A stretch of DNA of 40,875 bases. It comes from an uncultured Phascolarctobacterium sp. (GTDB taxonomy: Bacteria; Bacillota; Negativicutes; Acidaminococcales; Acidaminococcaceae). The notes under the pieces are model-generated. The model was given only the letters and a program-made list of their open reading frames with translations, was not told the DNA's origin and searched no databases. The stretch is taken from contig NZ_CAADXO010000008.1 of NCBI RefSeq assembly GCF_900753045.1, forward strand, positions 1 through 40,875. The letters run 5' to 3'. Positions 31,733 through 38,889 of this stretch are shown one piece after another (the first letter of the stretch is position 1; the number at the start of each line of letters is the position of its first letter). A program made the translations under genes and the position numbers.

Positions 31733-31875
31733 GGAAAAACGTGACGGATAAGGCACAAAAAACACGGAAAAATGTTACGGAAAGCAATGATAAAACGCGA
31801 AAAACGTGACAAAATGATTGTAAAAAGTGCGGAAAAACGTTACAATAAATATATAAAAACATGGAAAAACGTGAC
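31733..31875 (+). repeat. five 13-bp direct repeats spaced 32-33 bp
   Basis: Copies of GGAAAAACGTGAC start at 31733, 31766, 31798, 31831 and 31863; copies 2 and 4 have GTTAC and copy 3 starts CG. The spacers share a weaker TAAAAA-purine pattern just before the next unit. The regular spacing is about three DNA turns, placing all units on the same helix face. The array lies between terminator copy 1 and the DUF4143 start. It resembles iterons or multi-site operators; it could also be a decayed coding minisatellite, because the first two units read KNVT in one frame. Confidence 0.85.
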
Positions 31876-31901
31876 AAATGCAGAAGGGAGTGTAAGCTGA
31901 T

Positions 31902-33266
31902 ATGTTGTATCGTAAGGCTTATCAAAAGCTTTTAGACTGGAAAGAATCAGGCGCTAAGCAGGCGTTATGCATTGTTGGTGCGCGGCAGATTGGCAAAACA
32001 ACGTTAGTACGAGAGTTTGCCAAAGCAGAGTACGGGTCTTTTTTAGAAATAAACTTTGTTACAGAGCCTTCGGCAGCAGATATTTTTGCACATGATCTTG
32101 ATGTGCAGACGCTTATTGCTAATTTATCTGCTTATGCGCGGAAGCCCTTGCCTGTTGGAAAAACGCTTGTGCTTTTAGATGAAATACAGGAATGTCCTGA
32201 AGCACGTACAGCAATAAAATTTTTAGTAGAGGATGGACGCTTTGATTATATTGAAACAGGTTCTCTTTTAGGGACTAGCTATCATAAGGTGCGTTCGTTC
32301 CCGGTGGGCTTTGAAGAAATTTATCATATGTATCCCTTGGATTTTGAAGAATTTATTTTGGCTAATGGGGTGCAAAAACAAACTCTGGCATATCTTAAGC
32401 AGTGTATGGAGCTTATGCGTCCTGTGCCTCTGGCAATGCATGAAGTTATGTGCAGATTGTTTTATACATATATTGTTGTTGGCGGTATGCCGAGAGTTGT
32501 CCAAACATATGTAGATACGCATGATATTGGCCTGGTTGTAAAGCAACAGAAGGATATTCTTGCGCAATATAGGCTGGATATTACTAAATATGCTGATTCT
32601 ACTGACAAAGTAAAGATAACAGCAATTTTTGATAATATCCCTGCTCAGCTTGATGACAAAAATCGCCGCTTTATGCTTAGCAGGTTGGATGTTAATGGCC
32701 GTATGAACCGCTATCAGGATAGCTTTAAGTGGCTGGAGGATGCTGGTGTAGCCTTGCCTTGCTATAATGTAACAGCTCCGCAGTTACCTTTGAGTTTGAA
32801 TACGAAGCATAATTTATTCAAACTATATATGGGAGATACCGGACTTTTGTGTGCCAACTGTCTGGAAAATGTGCAGTTTGCTATTTTACAGGGAGATTTG
32901 CAATTAAATATGGGCAGTATTTTGGAAAATGTTATGGCACAGCAACTGAAAAGCAAGAACTTTGATTTACGCTATTTCGATTCAAAACGCTTTGGCGAGC
33001 TGGATTTTGTTTTGCAGAATAATGACAAGGTTGATTTGCTGGAAATAAAATCAGGTAAAGATTATAAGAAGCATGCAGCGTTAAATAAGGTGACTGCGGT
33101 CAGTGAATGGAGCTTTGGCAAGCTGGTTGTTTTTTGCAAGGGGAATGTGGAAAAAGAGGCTGGTATTATTTATTTGCCATGGTATATGATTATGTTTATG
33201 GAAAAAGCGCAGATTCCGAAGGGAAGCATTCATAAGCTTGATTTAAGTGCGCTTGAGCGAAAATGA
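31902..33266 (+). CDS. AAA_14 / DUF4143 ATPase
   Basis: A 454-residue accessory ATPase. The N-terminal AAA domain has Walker A GARQIGKTTLVREF (about 27-40), Walker B LVLLDEIQECPEA (about 90-102) and sensor-like YIETGSLLG. The C-terminal DUF4143 region has VKITAIFDNIPAQL, a helical middle, and a nuclease-like core FGELDFVLQNNDKVDLLEIKSG with the D-(E)xK pattern of PDDEXK folds. The family is multicopy in gut anaerobes and its function is unsettled; links to restriction or toxin-like systems have been suggested. Ribosome site AAGGGAG lies about 12 bases upstream, a rather long spacing. The gene is AT-rich relative to its left neighbour. Confidence 0.88.
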   Translation: MLYRKAYQKLLDWKESGAKQALCIVGARQIGKTTLVREFAKAEYGSFLEINFVTEPSAADIFAHDLDVQTLIANLSAYARKPLPVGKTLVLLDEIQECPEARTAIKFLVEDGRFDYIETGSLLGTSYHKVRSFPVGFEEIYHMYPLDFEEFILANGVQKQTLAYLKQCMELMRPVPLAMHEVMCRLFYTYIVVGGMPRVVQTYVDTHDIGLVVKQQKDILAQYRLDITKYADSTDKVKITAIFDNIPAQLDDKNRRFMLSRLDVNGRMNRYQDSFKWLEDAGVALPCYNVTAPQLPLSLNTKHNLFKLYMGDTGLLCANCLENVQFAILQGDLQLNMGSILENVMAQQLKSKNFDLRYFDSKRFGELDFVLQNNDKVDLLEIKSGKDYKKHAALNKVTAVSEWSFGKLVVFCKGNVEKEAGIIYLPWYMIMFMEKAQIPKGSIHKLDLSALERK

Positions 33267-33276
33267 AGTTATAGGA

Positions 33277-33311
33277 ACCGCATCAGCGTTTAACGTTGGT
33301 GCGGTTTTTAT
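33277..33311 (+). repeat. terminator hairpin, 35-bp direct repeat copy 2
   Basis: Identical over 35 bases to 31692-31726. It terminates the DUF4143 gene and forms the right border of the putative cassette. Confidence 0.93.
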
Positions 33312-33390
33312 GTGCGCTCAGCTTGGGTGATAATTGGGTGGTGAAAGTCCGTTGCGCGTTCGGCAGCAGTAAGCGTGATACCAAACAAGT
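33312..33390 (+). promoter_or_regulatory. truncated cobalamin-riboswitch-like sequence
   Basis: The run GGGTGGTGAAAGTCC (about 33336-33350), then GTTGCGCG, CGGCAGCAGTAAGCG, resembles the conserved core of cobalamin riboswitches (GGTG-AA-TCC, GC-G, CCGC, CTGTAA-CG). The B12-box-like 3-prime part I would expect after it is not seen; the sequence runs into AT-rich DNA and the terminator of the minus-strand gene. A plus-strand hairpin with a T tract follows at 33465-33504, but no plus-strand gene does. I read it as a relic whose gene was lost. A group II intron fragment was considered and fits less well. Confidence 0.45.
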
Positions 33391-33392
33391 AA

Positions 33393-33445
33393 ATAAAAAA
33401 GCTCGTAAAAGCAGGCTATTATGAATTAGCCGGCAATTACGAACT
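33393..33445 (-). terminator. terminator of the HD-domain gene
   Basis: On the minus strand AGTTCGTAA...GGCTA pairs with TAGCC...TTACGAGCT (33401-33445), followed by six T at 33395-33400. Confidence 0.75.
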
Positions 33446-33464
33446 TAAATAGTTTAGGCGTTAC

Positions 33465-33504
33465 AGATGCTTTTCTTTAATTACAAGAAAAGTATCTTTT
33501 TTTT
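33465..33504 (+). terminator. plus-strand hairpin with T tract and no plus-strand gene before it
   Basis: AGATGCTTTTCTT (33465-33477) pairs with AAGAAAAGTATCT (33485-33497, one G-T pair), followed by a run of T reaching about 33504. It may be the expression platform of the riboswitch-like sequence at 33312-33390. Confidence 0.6.
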
Positions 33505-34639
33505 ATTTGATAATCAGGCTGTTTACCAATTGACGGACGAGCTTTTCACCATTGGCTTCGGAAGAAAGGCTGTTGACATACATCATGGAAACCTGCGCAC
33601 CGATATAGTTGCGTACTTTGTTGAACTGGGTGTCGTTTAAATCACTTGCCTGCATATGATAATCTTCGGTCATGATTTTTTGCAGCAGCTTGACGGTTTT
33701 CTGGCAGGCAGGTCCGCTGAGGACATAGTCATGGTCGCCAAGACTGGTGATATAGCCTTCCTGCTTTTGAGGAGATGGCAGAGTGTTGGCTGCTGTTACC
33801 AAACCGTAAGTTTTGGCATCCTTGCCTGCGATGATAGCTGCAGCAGTAAGGAAGCCGACAACGGTCTGTTCTTCGTTGGTGCTGCCGGGAGTCTGGTGTG
33901 CACAGGCCTGAGCAACGATTTCTTCGACAGGGAAGCCGCGGTAGATAACTTCGGCAATGCTGAAGATATGATGTGCGCCGGTGTTGGCTATGGGATATTC
34001 CTTCATGCTGGACTGGTCATTTTGCCATTGGAAAACCAAAGGCTTGGCAAGATCATGGAGTGCCTGAGCGGAAATGACGATATCACGGCTGATTTTGCTG
34101 TTGAAAAGATTGATGTAAGTATCGTAGATGCCTTCGGAAATGGAAAGGTTTGCTGCAGTATGGGTTGCCAGACCGCCGGGATAAGCATGGTGACTGCCAT
34201 AACCGCTGCCGGGAGCGGAATAAAACGGTTGTGGAGTCTGACCGTCATAAGGCGGCAGGAAGTTTGCCAAAGAGGTTTTGGCGGGGTCAATAAGCTTCAA
34301 GGATACCAGCTTGTTATAGACTGCTGTTTTGGCAGCTGCATTATTCAGATATTGACGCATGAAGGTGGGGTTAGGATTTTTAATAATATCCATGGTCATC
34401 TGGCGTAAACGGGAATTTTGGATGGTGGCAACGCTTTCTTTGATTTTATTGTAGCTCATCTGAATAAGCTCGGAGCTTTGCGCCAGTCTTACGGCATCCG
34501 GCAAATCGGAAAAGGCACAGCTTTGAGCTTTAGCTTTGTTGGCGAAGGCCATATGCGGCATATTAAGGAATGCTGCACCGGCCAGAGCGCCGGCGGTAAT
34601 TTGTAAAAAGCTTTTACGTGATATGGTAGCGGTTGTCAT
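33503..34639 (-). CDS. exported HD-domain phosphohydrolase-like protein with Tat-type signal
   Basis: A 378-residue protein. The N-terminus MTTATISRKSFLQITAGALAGAAF looks like a twin-arginine signal in which the second Arg is Lys (S-R-K-S-F-L-Q), with a cleavage site near residue 33 (AFA-NK). The mature part holds HD-superfamily metal ligands: HHAYPGGLATHT (about 148-159), then HDLAK (about 196-200), HHIFS and a later CAHQTPG. It may therefore hydrolyse phosphate esters or nucleotides outside the cytoplasm. The start at 34639 follows GAGGAGG. It is divergent from tatA-tatC, the likely export machinery. Confidence 0.83.
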   Translation of the reverse strand: MTTATISRKSFLQITAGALAGAAFLNMPHMAFANKAKAQSCAFSDLPDAVRLAQSSELIQMSYNKIKESVATIQNSRLRQMTMDIIKNPNPTFMRQYLNNAAAKTAVYNKLVSLKLIDPAKTSLANFLPPYDGQTPQPFYSAPGSGYGSHHAYPGGLATHTAANLSISEGIYDTYINLFNSKISRDIVISAQALHDLAKPLVFQWQNDQSSMKEYPIANTGAHHIFSIAEVIYRGFPVEEIVAQACAHQTPGSTNEEQTVVGFLTAAAIIAGKDAKTYGLVTAANTLPSPQKQEGYITSLGDHDYVLSGPACQKTVKLLQKIMTEDYHMQASDLNDTQFNKVRNYIGAQVSMMYVNSLSSEANGEKLVRQLVNSLIIK

Positions 34640-34868
34640 AATAAATTTCCTCCTCAGACATTGAACATAATTTTTTGGAATTAAGCTCATTGTAAAGGAG
34701 CTTTGTATTAAAAAAATTAAGCATGAGTAAAAAACAGGTTAAGCAATATTGTTTTTTACAAAAACATAAAAAAAGAATATTTTCTTAAAATACTTTTTAC
34801 TTTTCTTTGATGTTTGCTTTACTTGCACATGCTATGCTTTAGATGATTTAAATTAAGGAGGAAAGAAA

Positions 34869-35078
34869 ATGTTTGGTATAGGTTTTTCTGAAATGTTGAT
34901 ACTTGCTGTAATTGCTTTACTGGTATTCGGGCCAAAACGTCTGCCGGAAATCGGCAGTGCCGTAGGCAAAGGCTTAAAGGAGTTCAAGGAAGCTGTTAAC
35001 GGTACGAATACTGTAGCTGCTGCCGTAGCTGCCAAAGAAGTGCCGGAGGCCGAAAGAAAGGATGACGCTGTAAAATGA
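34869..35078 (+). CDS. tatA: twin-arginine translocase subunit TatA
   Basis: A 69-residue Tat pore-forming subunit. One N-terminal membrane helix, the hinge FGPKRLPEIGSAVGKGLKEFKEA and an amphipathic helix match TatA; the tail is short and charged. Ribosome site AAGGAGG. The stop overlaps the tatC start (ATGA). Because no separate tatB is present, TatA may serve both roles, as in many Firmicutes. Confidence 0.93.
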   Translation: MFGIGFSEMLILAVIALLVFGPKRLPEIGSAVGKGLKEFKEAVNGTNTVAAAVAAKEVPEAERKDDAVK

Positions 35079-35794
35079 TGCAGAGTGCCTGTGCAGCACA
35101 GCAGGCCGGTGAGATGACCTTTACGGAGCATCTGGAGGAGCTTCGCAATCGTTTATTCAAGTCACTGGCGGCTTTATTGCTGGGGCTGGCGGTAAGCTAT
35201 TGCTTTATTGACAGCATAGTAGCCTTTGTTACGGCGCCTGCAGGCAAGCTATATTATATGCGGCCTGCCGAGGCCTTTTTCATTTATTTGAAGGTAGGGC
35301 TTGTGAGCGGTGCTTTGCTGGCTTCGCCGTTGATTTTCTATCAGCTGTGGGCCTTCATTATGCCTGCGTTCAGCATGAAGCAAAGATTGCGGCTGAGCGG
35401 CCTGGCTGCTTTGTCTGTGCTGCTTTTTGTTGGCGGACTGAGCTTTGCTTATAATTTTGTACTGCCGTTGGGGTGGGCGTTTTTTACAGGCTTTGGCGCG
35501 CAGAACATCCAGTCTATGATTTCTATGGAGAATTACATAGATTTTATTTTGGTCGTACTGCTGCCGTTTGGGGTTATTTTTGAACTGCCTCTGCTTCTGA
35601 CGATAGGTGCCTGTTGTGGACTTATTACAAGCTTTGCTTTGAAAAAATATCGCCGGTATGTTATTTTTATCAGCTTTCTTGTTGCTGCGATACTGACACC
35701 GCCGGATGTAGTTTCTCAGGTAATGCTGGCGTTGCCGCTTTTACTGATGTATGAGCTGAGCATTATTTTTATTCAGCATGTGCTGCGTCGTTAA
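35075..35794 (+). CDS. tatC: twin-arginine translocase subunit TatC
   Basis: A 239-residue six-span membrane protein that recognises Tat signal peptides. MTFTEHLEELRNRLFKSL, FIYLKVGLVSGALLASPLIFYQLWAFIMPA (the conserved loop and third span) and FGVIFELPLL are family hallmarks. It may start at 35075 or at the next ATG, 35078. A palindrome CGTTAAG-T-CTTAACG overlaps its stop codon at 35789-35803. Confidence 0.95.
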   Translation: MMQSACAAQQAGEMTFTEHLEELRNRLFKSLAALLLGLAVSYCFIDSIVAFVTAPAGKLYYMRPAEAFFIYLKVGLVSGALLASPLIFYQLWAFIMPAFSMKQRLRLSGLAALSVLLFVGGLSFAYNFVLPLGWAFFTGFGAQNIQSMISMENYIDFILVVLLPFGVIFELPLLLTIGACCGLITSFALKKYRRYVIFISFLVAAILTPPDVVSQVMLALPLLLMYELSIIFIQHVLRR

Positions 35795-35797
35795 GTC

Positions 35798-35851
35798 TTA
35801 ACGCTCATTTTACGCAAGTATGCTTTTTCTTTAACAATGCACGTTTATAAT
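35798..35851 (+). promoter_or_regulatory. putative Pho-box-like repeats and -10 box before the alkaline phosphatase gene
   Basis: TTAACG (35798-35803) and TTTACG (35809-35814) repeat with an 11-bp period, as TTAACA-like PhoP half-sites do; a TTAACA lies at 35831-35836. TATAAT is at 35846-35851 with no good -35 box, which is typical of activator-dependent promoters. Phosphate control is inference. Confidence 0.4.
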
Positions 35852-35899
35852 ACAGGTGTGGTCAGAAAATATATGGCCTATAAAGAAAGGATGAAAAGA

Positions 35900-37696
35900 A
35901 TGGATTTTTTAAACAAGAAAAAAGCTTTACTGGCTGCTGCCGTAGTCAGCATGAGCTGTGCTTTTTCCGCTTATCTGCCCGTTGCTGCCGAAGCAGCAGG
36001 TTATCTGGCTCCGCAAGAGCAGGCTATTAAGGTTCTCCCTATTGATAATGCTAAATTCCTGCAAGGACAGAAATTTGATTTCTCTATTGAAGTAAAAAAC
36101 GGCACTACTGACATGGATGTAAAGGTTAACGGTCAGGATGCCGCAAAATATTTTGGTAAGGCTGCCGACAGAACTATGGAAGGCAATACTGCCGTTTACA
36201 GAATCAACGATGTAAGCTTTGCCAAAGCAGGCGATATTGCTATCGAAGTAAAGGATGGCAGCAATGAACGCAAGGCAAACTACGTTGTTACCAATGAAAA
36301 ATCCAAGAAGCGTGCTAAAAACGTAATCCTCTTTGTTGGTGACGGCATGAGCCTGCAGGCACGCGAGGTTGCCCGCATTCTTTCCAAGGGTATTACCGAA
36401 GGCAAATACAACGATTTGCTGAACATGGAAAAGCTTGATAACATGGCATTGATTACTACCTCCGGTTATGATTCCATCGTTACCGACTCCGCCAACAGTG
36501 CTTCCGCTTATGCAACCGGTCATAAGAGCGTAGTTAATGCAATGGGTGTCTATGAAAACTGCACCAAGGATCCCTTGGATGATCCGAAAGTAGAAAATAT
36601 CATTGAGCTGGCAAAACGTACCCGCGGTATGGCAACAGGCATCGTTTCTACTGCCAATATTACCGATGCTACCCCGGCTGCAATGTTTACCCATACCCGC
36701 CGTCGTGCCGAGCAGAACTATATTGCTGCTGATATGCTGAACGCACAGCATCGTCCGGACGTTATCATGGGCGGCGGTTCTCGTCATTTCCTGCCGCTGG
36801 GCACTCCCGGTTCCAAACGTAAAGATAACGTTGATGTAATCCAAAACTTTGAAGACCTTGGCTACAGCTTCTCCGGCAACAAGACCGAGCTGGAAAATAC
36901 TCCTGCCAATGCCGATAAGATTCTTGGCTTGTATCAACTGAATAACATGAATGTTTATATGGACCGTGAGGTTTTGAAAAATCCTAAGGTTTTGGGTGGC
37001 TTTAATGACCAGCCTAATCTGATGGATATGACTGAAAAGGCTATCGATACTCTGAGCAAAAATCCTAACGGCTTCTTCCTGATGGTTGAAGGTGCCTGCA
37101 TCGATAAACAGCTGCATTCCATGGATTGGCAGCGTGCAGCCTACGATAACATTGAAATGGATAAGGCTGTAGGCATTGCTCAAAAATTTGCGGCTAAAAA
37201 TAATGATACTCTGATTATCGTAGTTGCCGACCATGCACATGGCATCAGCATTTCCGGTACCTATCATGAGCTGGACGGCAAAACCGGTCGTGAGGCTGTA
37301 AGAACCTATGCAGATGCTAAATGGCCTACCTTCGAAGACAGAGATGGCGATGGCTTCCCTGATAATCCGGATCCGTCCGTAACCTTGGCAGTGCAATATG
37401 CTAACCACCCTGATTTCAACTGCAATTACAAATTCCGTGATGTGCCGATGGATGCAGCCATTATGGGCAAGGATGGCAAGGCTATCGCTAACCCGAAAAT
37501 CCAGGGCGAATTCTATAAGGGTAATATCCCCTCTAATGATGCCAGCGAGGTACACTCCGCTGATGATATTGTACTGAATGCAGGTGGCCCGGGCAGCGAA
37601 TACTTCAAGGGCGTTATGGATAACACCGAAGTCTTCTTCGGCATGGTACGTGCTTTAGGTCTTGACGGTAATAAGACTGTAAAAAGCAGCAAATAA
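35900..37696 (+). CDS. alkaline phosphatase, PhoA superfamily, secreted
   Basis: A 598-residue exported phosphomonoesterase. A Sec-type signal (about 1-32; KKK then a hydrophobic run, end AEA) has no twin arginine. A beta-rich domain of about 85 residues precedes the catalytic domain, which starts VILFVGDGMS (Asp metal ligand), has the nucleophile Ser197 in VTDSANSASAYATGHKS, then VSTANITDATPAA, IMGGGSRHF, LMVEGACID and VVADHAHG (Asp and His metal ligands). A calcium-loop-like DRDGDGFPD lies near residue 483. The start at 35900 follows AAAGGA; the in-frame ATG at 35837 is upstream of any ribosome site. The next gene starts 21 bases after the stop, so the ABC genes are probably co-transcribed. 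Confidence 0.92.
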   Translation: MDFLNKKKALLAAAVVSMSCAFSAYLPVAAEAAGYLAPQEQAIKVLPIDNAKFLQGQKFDFSIEVKNGTTDMDVKVNGQDAAKYFGKAADRTMEGNTAVYRINDVSFAKAGDIAIEVKDGSNERKANYVVTNEKSKKRAKNVILFVGDGMSLQAREVARILSKGITEGKYNDLLNMEKLDNMALITTSGYDSIVTDSANSASAYATGHKSVVNAMGVYENCTKDPLDDPKVENIIELAKRTRGMATGIVSTANITDATPAAMFTHTRRRAEQNYIAADMLNAQHRPDVIMGGGSRHFLPLGTPGSKRKDNVDVIQNFEDLGYSFSGNKTELENTPANADKILGLYQLNNMNVYMDREVLKNPKVLGGFNDQPNLMDMTEKAIDTLSKNPNGFFLMVEGACIDKQLHSMDWQRAAYDNIEMDKAVGIAQKFAAKNNDTLIIVVADHAHGISISGTYHELDGKTGREAVRTYADAKWPTFEDRDGDGFPDNPDPSVTLAVQYANHPDFNCNYKFRDVPMDAAIMGKDGKAIANPKIQGEFYKGNIPSNDASEVHSADDIVLNAGGPGSEYFKGVMDNTEVFFGMVRALGLDGNKTVKSSK

Positions 37697-37717
37697 AATT
37701 TAGTGGGGCGAAAGGTT

Positions 37718-38215
37718 ATGCAGAAGAAAATAAGAGCAATTTTACTGCTGCTGCTTTTCTGCCACATGAGCTTTCTGGGAACGGTCTCCGATGAGAGACC
37801 GTTCTTTGACTTATGCGGCAGGGCAGAAGCAGGCTGGTGGTCGACGACAACAGAGCTGAGCTTTGATGATTTGTACTCTTCCGTTTCCTCGCGAGGCGTA
37901 ACGCTGAGTGATAAGCTGCGCAGCAACGAAGGCTGCACTGTGAGCATGGTAGGCTTTATGGCGCCGCCGCTGACACCGACAATCAATTTTTTCGTACTGA
38001 CGCGCGAGCCGATGTCTATCTGTCCGTTCTGCGGCAGTGATGCCGATTGGCCGACGGATATTGTAGTGGTAAAGCTGGATAATCCTGTTACCGCGCTGCC
38101 TTTCGACAGTCCTATCCGCGTAACCGGTACATTGGAGCTTGGCAGTGAGGTAGATGCGGAAACAGGCTTTGTAAGCCTTGTGCGTATTAAGGCAAGCAGC
38201 CTGGAGGCAATGTGA
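37718..38215 (+). CDS. DUF3299 family exported protein
   Basis: A 165-residue protein with an N-terminal signal (about 1-22) and a DUF3299-like core. SMVGFMAPPLTPTINFFVLTREPMSICPFCGSDADWP carries a CxxC next to Asp/Trp residues, and IRVTGTLELGSEVDAETGFVSLVRI ends the domain. Members accompany a MacB-type ABC pair in zinc-regulated clusters of proteobacteria. The start at 37718 follows GAAAGG; the GTG start at 37703 would precede it. The stop is coupled to the next gene (TGATG). Confidence 0.8.
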   Translation: MQKKIRAILLLLLFCHMSFLGTVSDERPFFDLCGRAEAGWWSTTTELSFDDLYSSVSSRGVTLSDKLRSNEGCTVSMVGFMAPPLTPTINFFVLTREPMSICPFCGSDADWPTDIVVVKLDNPVTALPFDSPIRVTGTLELGSEVDAETGFVSLVRIKASSLEAM

Positions 38216-38889
38216 TGGCCTTATTGGAAATCAAGAATTTGAGTAAAACATTTCACACGCCTATGGGAGAAATTGCGGCAAGCATTTCTATACCATCTTT
38301 GCAGCTGGAACAGGGTGAAGCTCTGCTGCTTGACGGTCCCAGCGGCAGCGGTAAGACAACTGTGCTGCATATGATTTCGGGATTGCTTTCCGCAGACAGC
38401 GGCAGTATTTATTTTGCCGGCGAGGATGTCAGCAAGCTGCCGACTGCACAAAGAGATATCTGGCGCGCAGATAATGTGGGCTATATTTTTCAGCGCCTTA
38501 ATTTGCTGGATGAGCTGAATGTGTTGGAAAATATTCTTTTGCCACAGTGCTGGCGTAAGGAGAAGAATAAACAGGCTTTGCGTCAGCGTGCTCTGGAGCT
38601 TCTGGAGCAGGTGGGACTGACGCAGAAGGCTGCCTGCTTCCCTAGGGACCTCAGCATTGGTGAGCAGCAGCGTGTGGCTGTTGTGCGTGCTTTGGTGCAT
38701 AAGCCGAAACTGCTTCTGGCAGATGAGCCGACTGCGAGCCTTGATCTGGAAAACGGCAGGGTAGTTTTGAGCTTGCTCAGGCAGCTGTGCCGGGAAAATA
38801 ATGTTGCGTTGCTGCTCAGTACGCATGACGAGGCTGTAAAAGCAACATTTGCCCATAAATATAATGTGCGGGGTGGCTGTTATGAGTAA
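38215..38889 (+). CDS. ABC transporter ATP-binding protein, LolD/MacB type
   Basis: A 224-residue ABC ATPase with Walker A GPSGSGKTT, Q-loop FQRLNLLDELNVLENILLP, a divergent signature LSIGEQQRVAVVRAL (Ile in place of the first Gly) and Walker B LLLADEPTASLD, all typical of the LolD/MacB branch. The start at 38215 has GGAGG seven bases upstream inside the DUF3299 gene. It overlaps the permease gene by eight bases. With that permease it should form a mechanotransmission-type, not classical import, complex. Confidence 0.9.
   Translation: MALLEIKNLSKTFHTPMGEIAASISIPSLQLEQGEALLLDGPSGSGKTTVLHMISGLLSADSGSIYFAGEDVSKLPTAQRDIWRADNVGYIFQRLNLLDELNVLENILLPQCWRKEKNKQALRQRALELLEQVGLTQKAACFPRDLSIGEQQRVAVVRALVHKPKLLLADEPTASLDLENGRVVLSLLRQLCRENNVALLLSTHDEAVKATFAHKYNVRGGCYE

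Noticed and set aside
31733..31875. Five regularly spaced repeats considered as a CRISPR array
   Set aside because: The repeat is only 13 bp, spacers are about 20 bp and share sequence with each other, and there are no cas genes.
31698..31925. Minus-strand open frame rich in Phe/Val across the five direct repeats
   Set aside because: The repetitive translation comes from the repeat array; there is no ribosome site.
33312..33390. Possible group II intron domain fragment (GGTGAAAGTCC)
   Set aside because: No reverse transcriptase or domain V-like pair nearby; the order of conserved blocks fits a cobalamin riboswitch core better.
35927..37555. Long minus-strand open frame (542 codons) opposite the alkaline phosphatase
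   Set aside because: The plus-strand frame has all catalytic motifs; the opposite frame has low-complexity His/Ile-rich content and no start signal.
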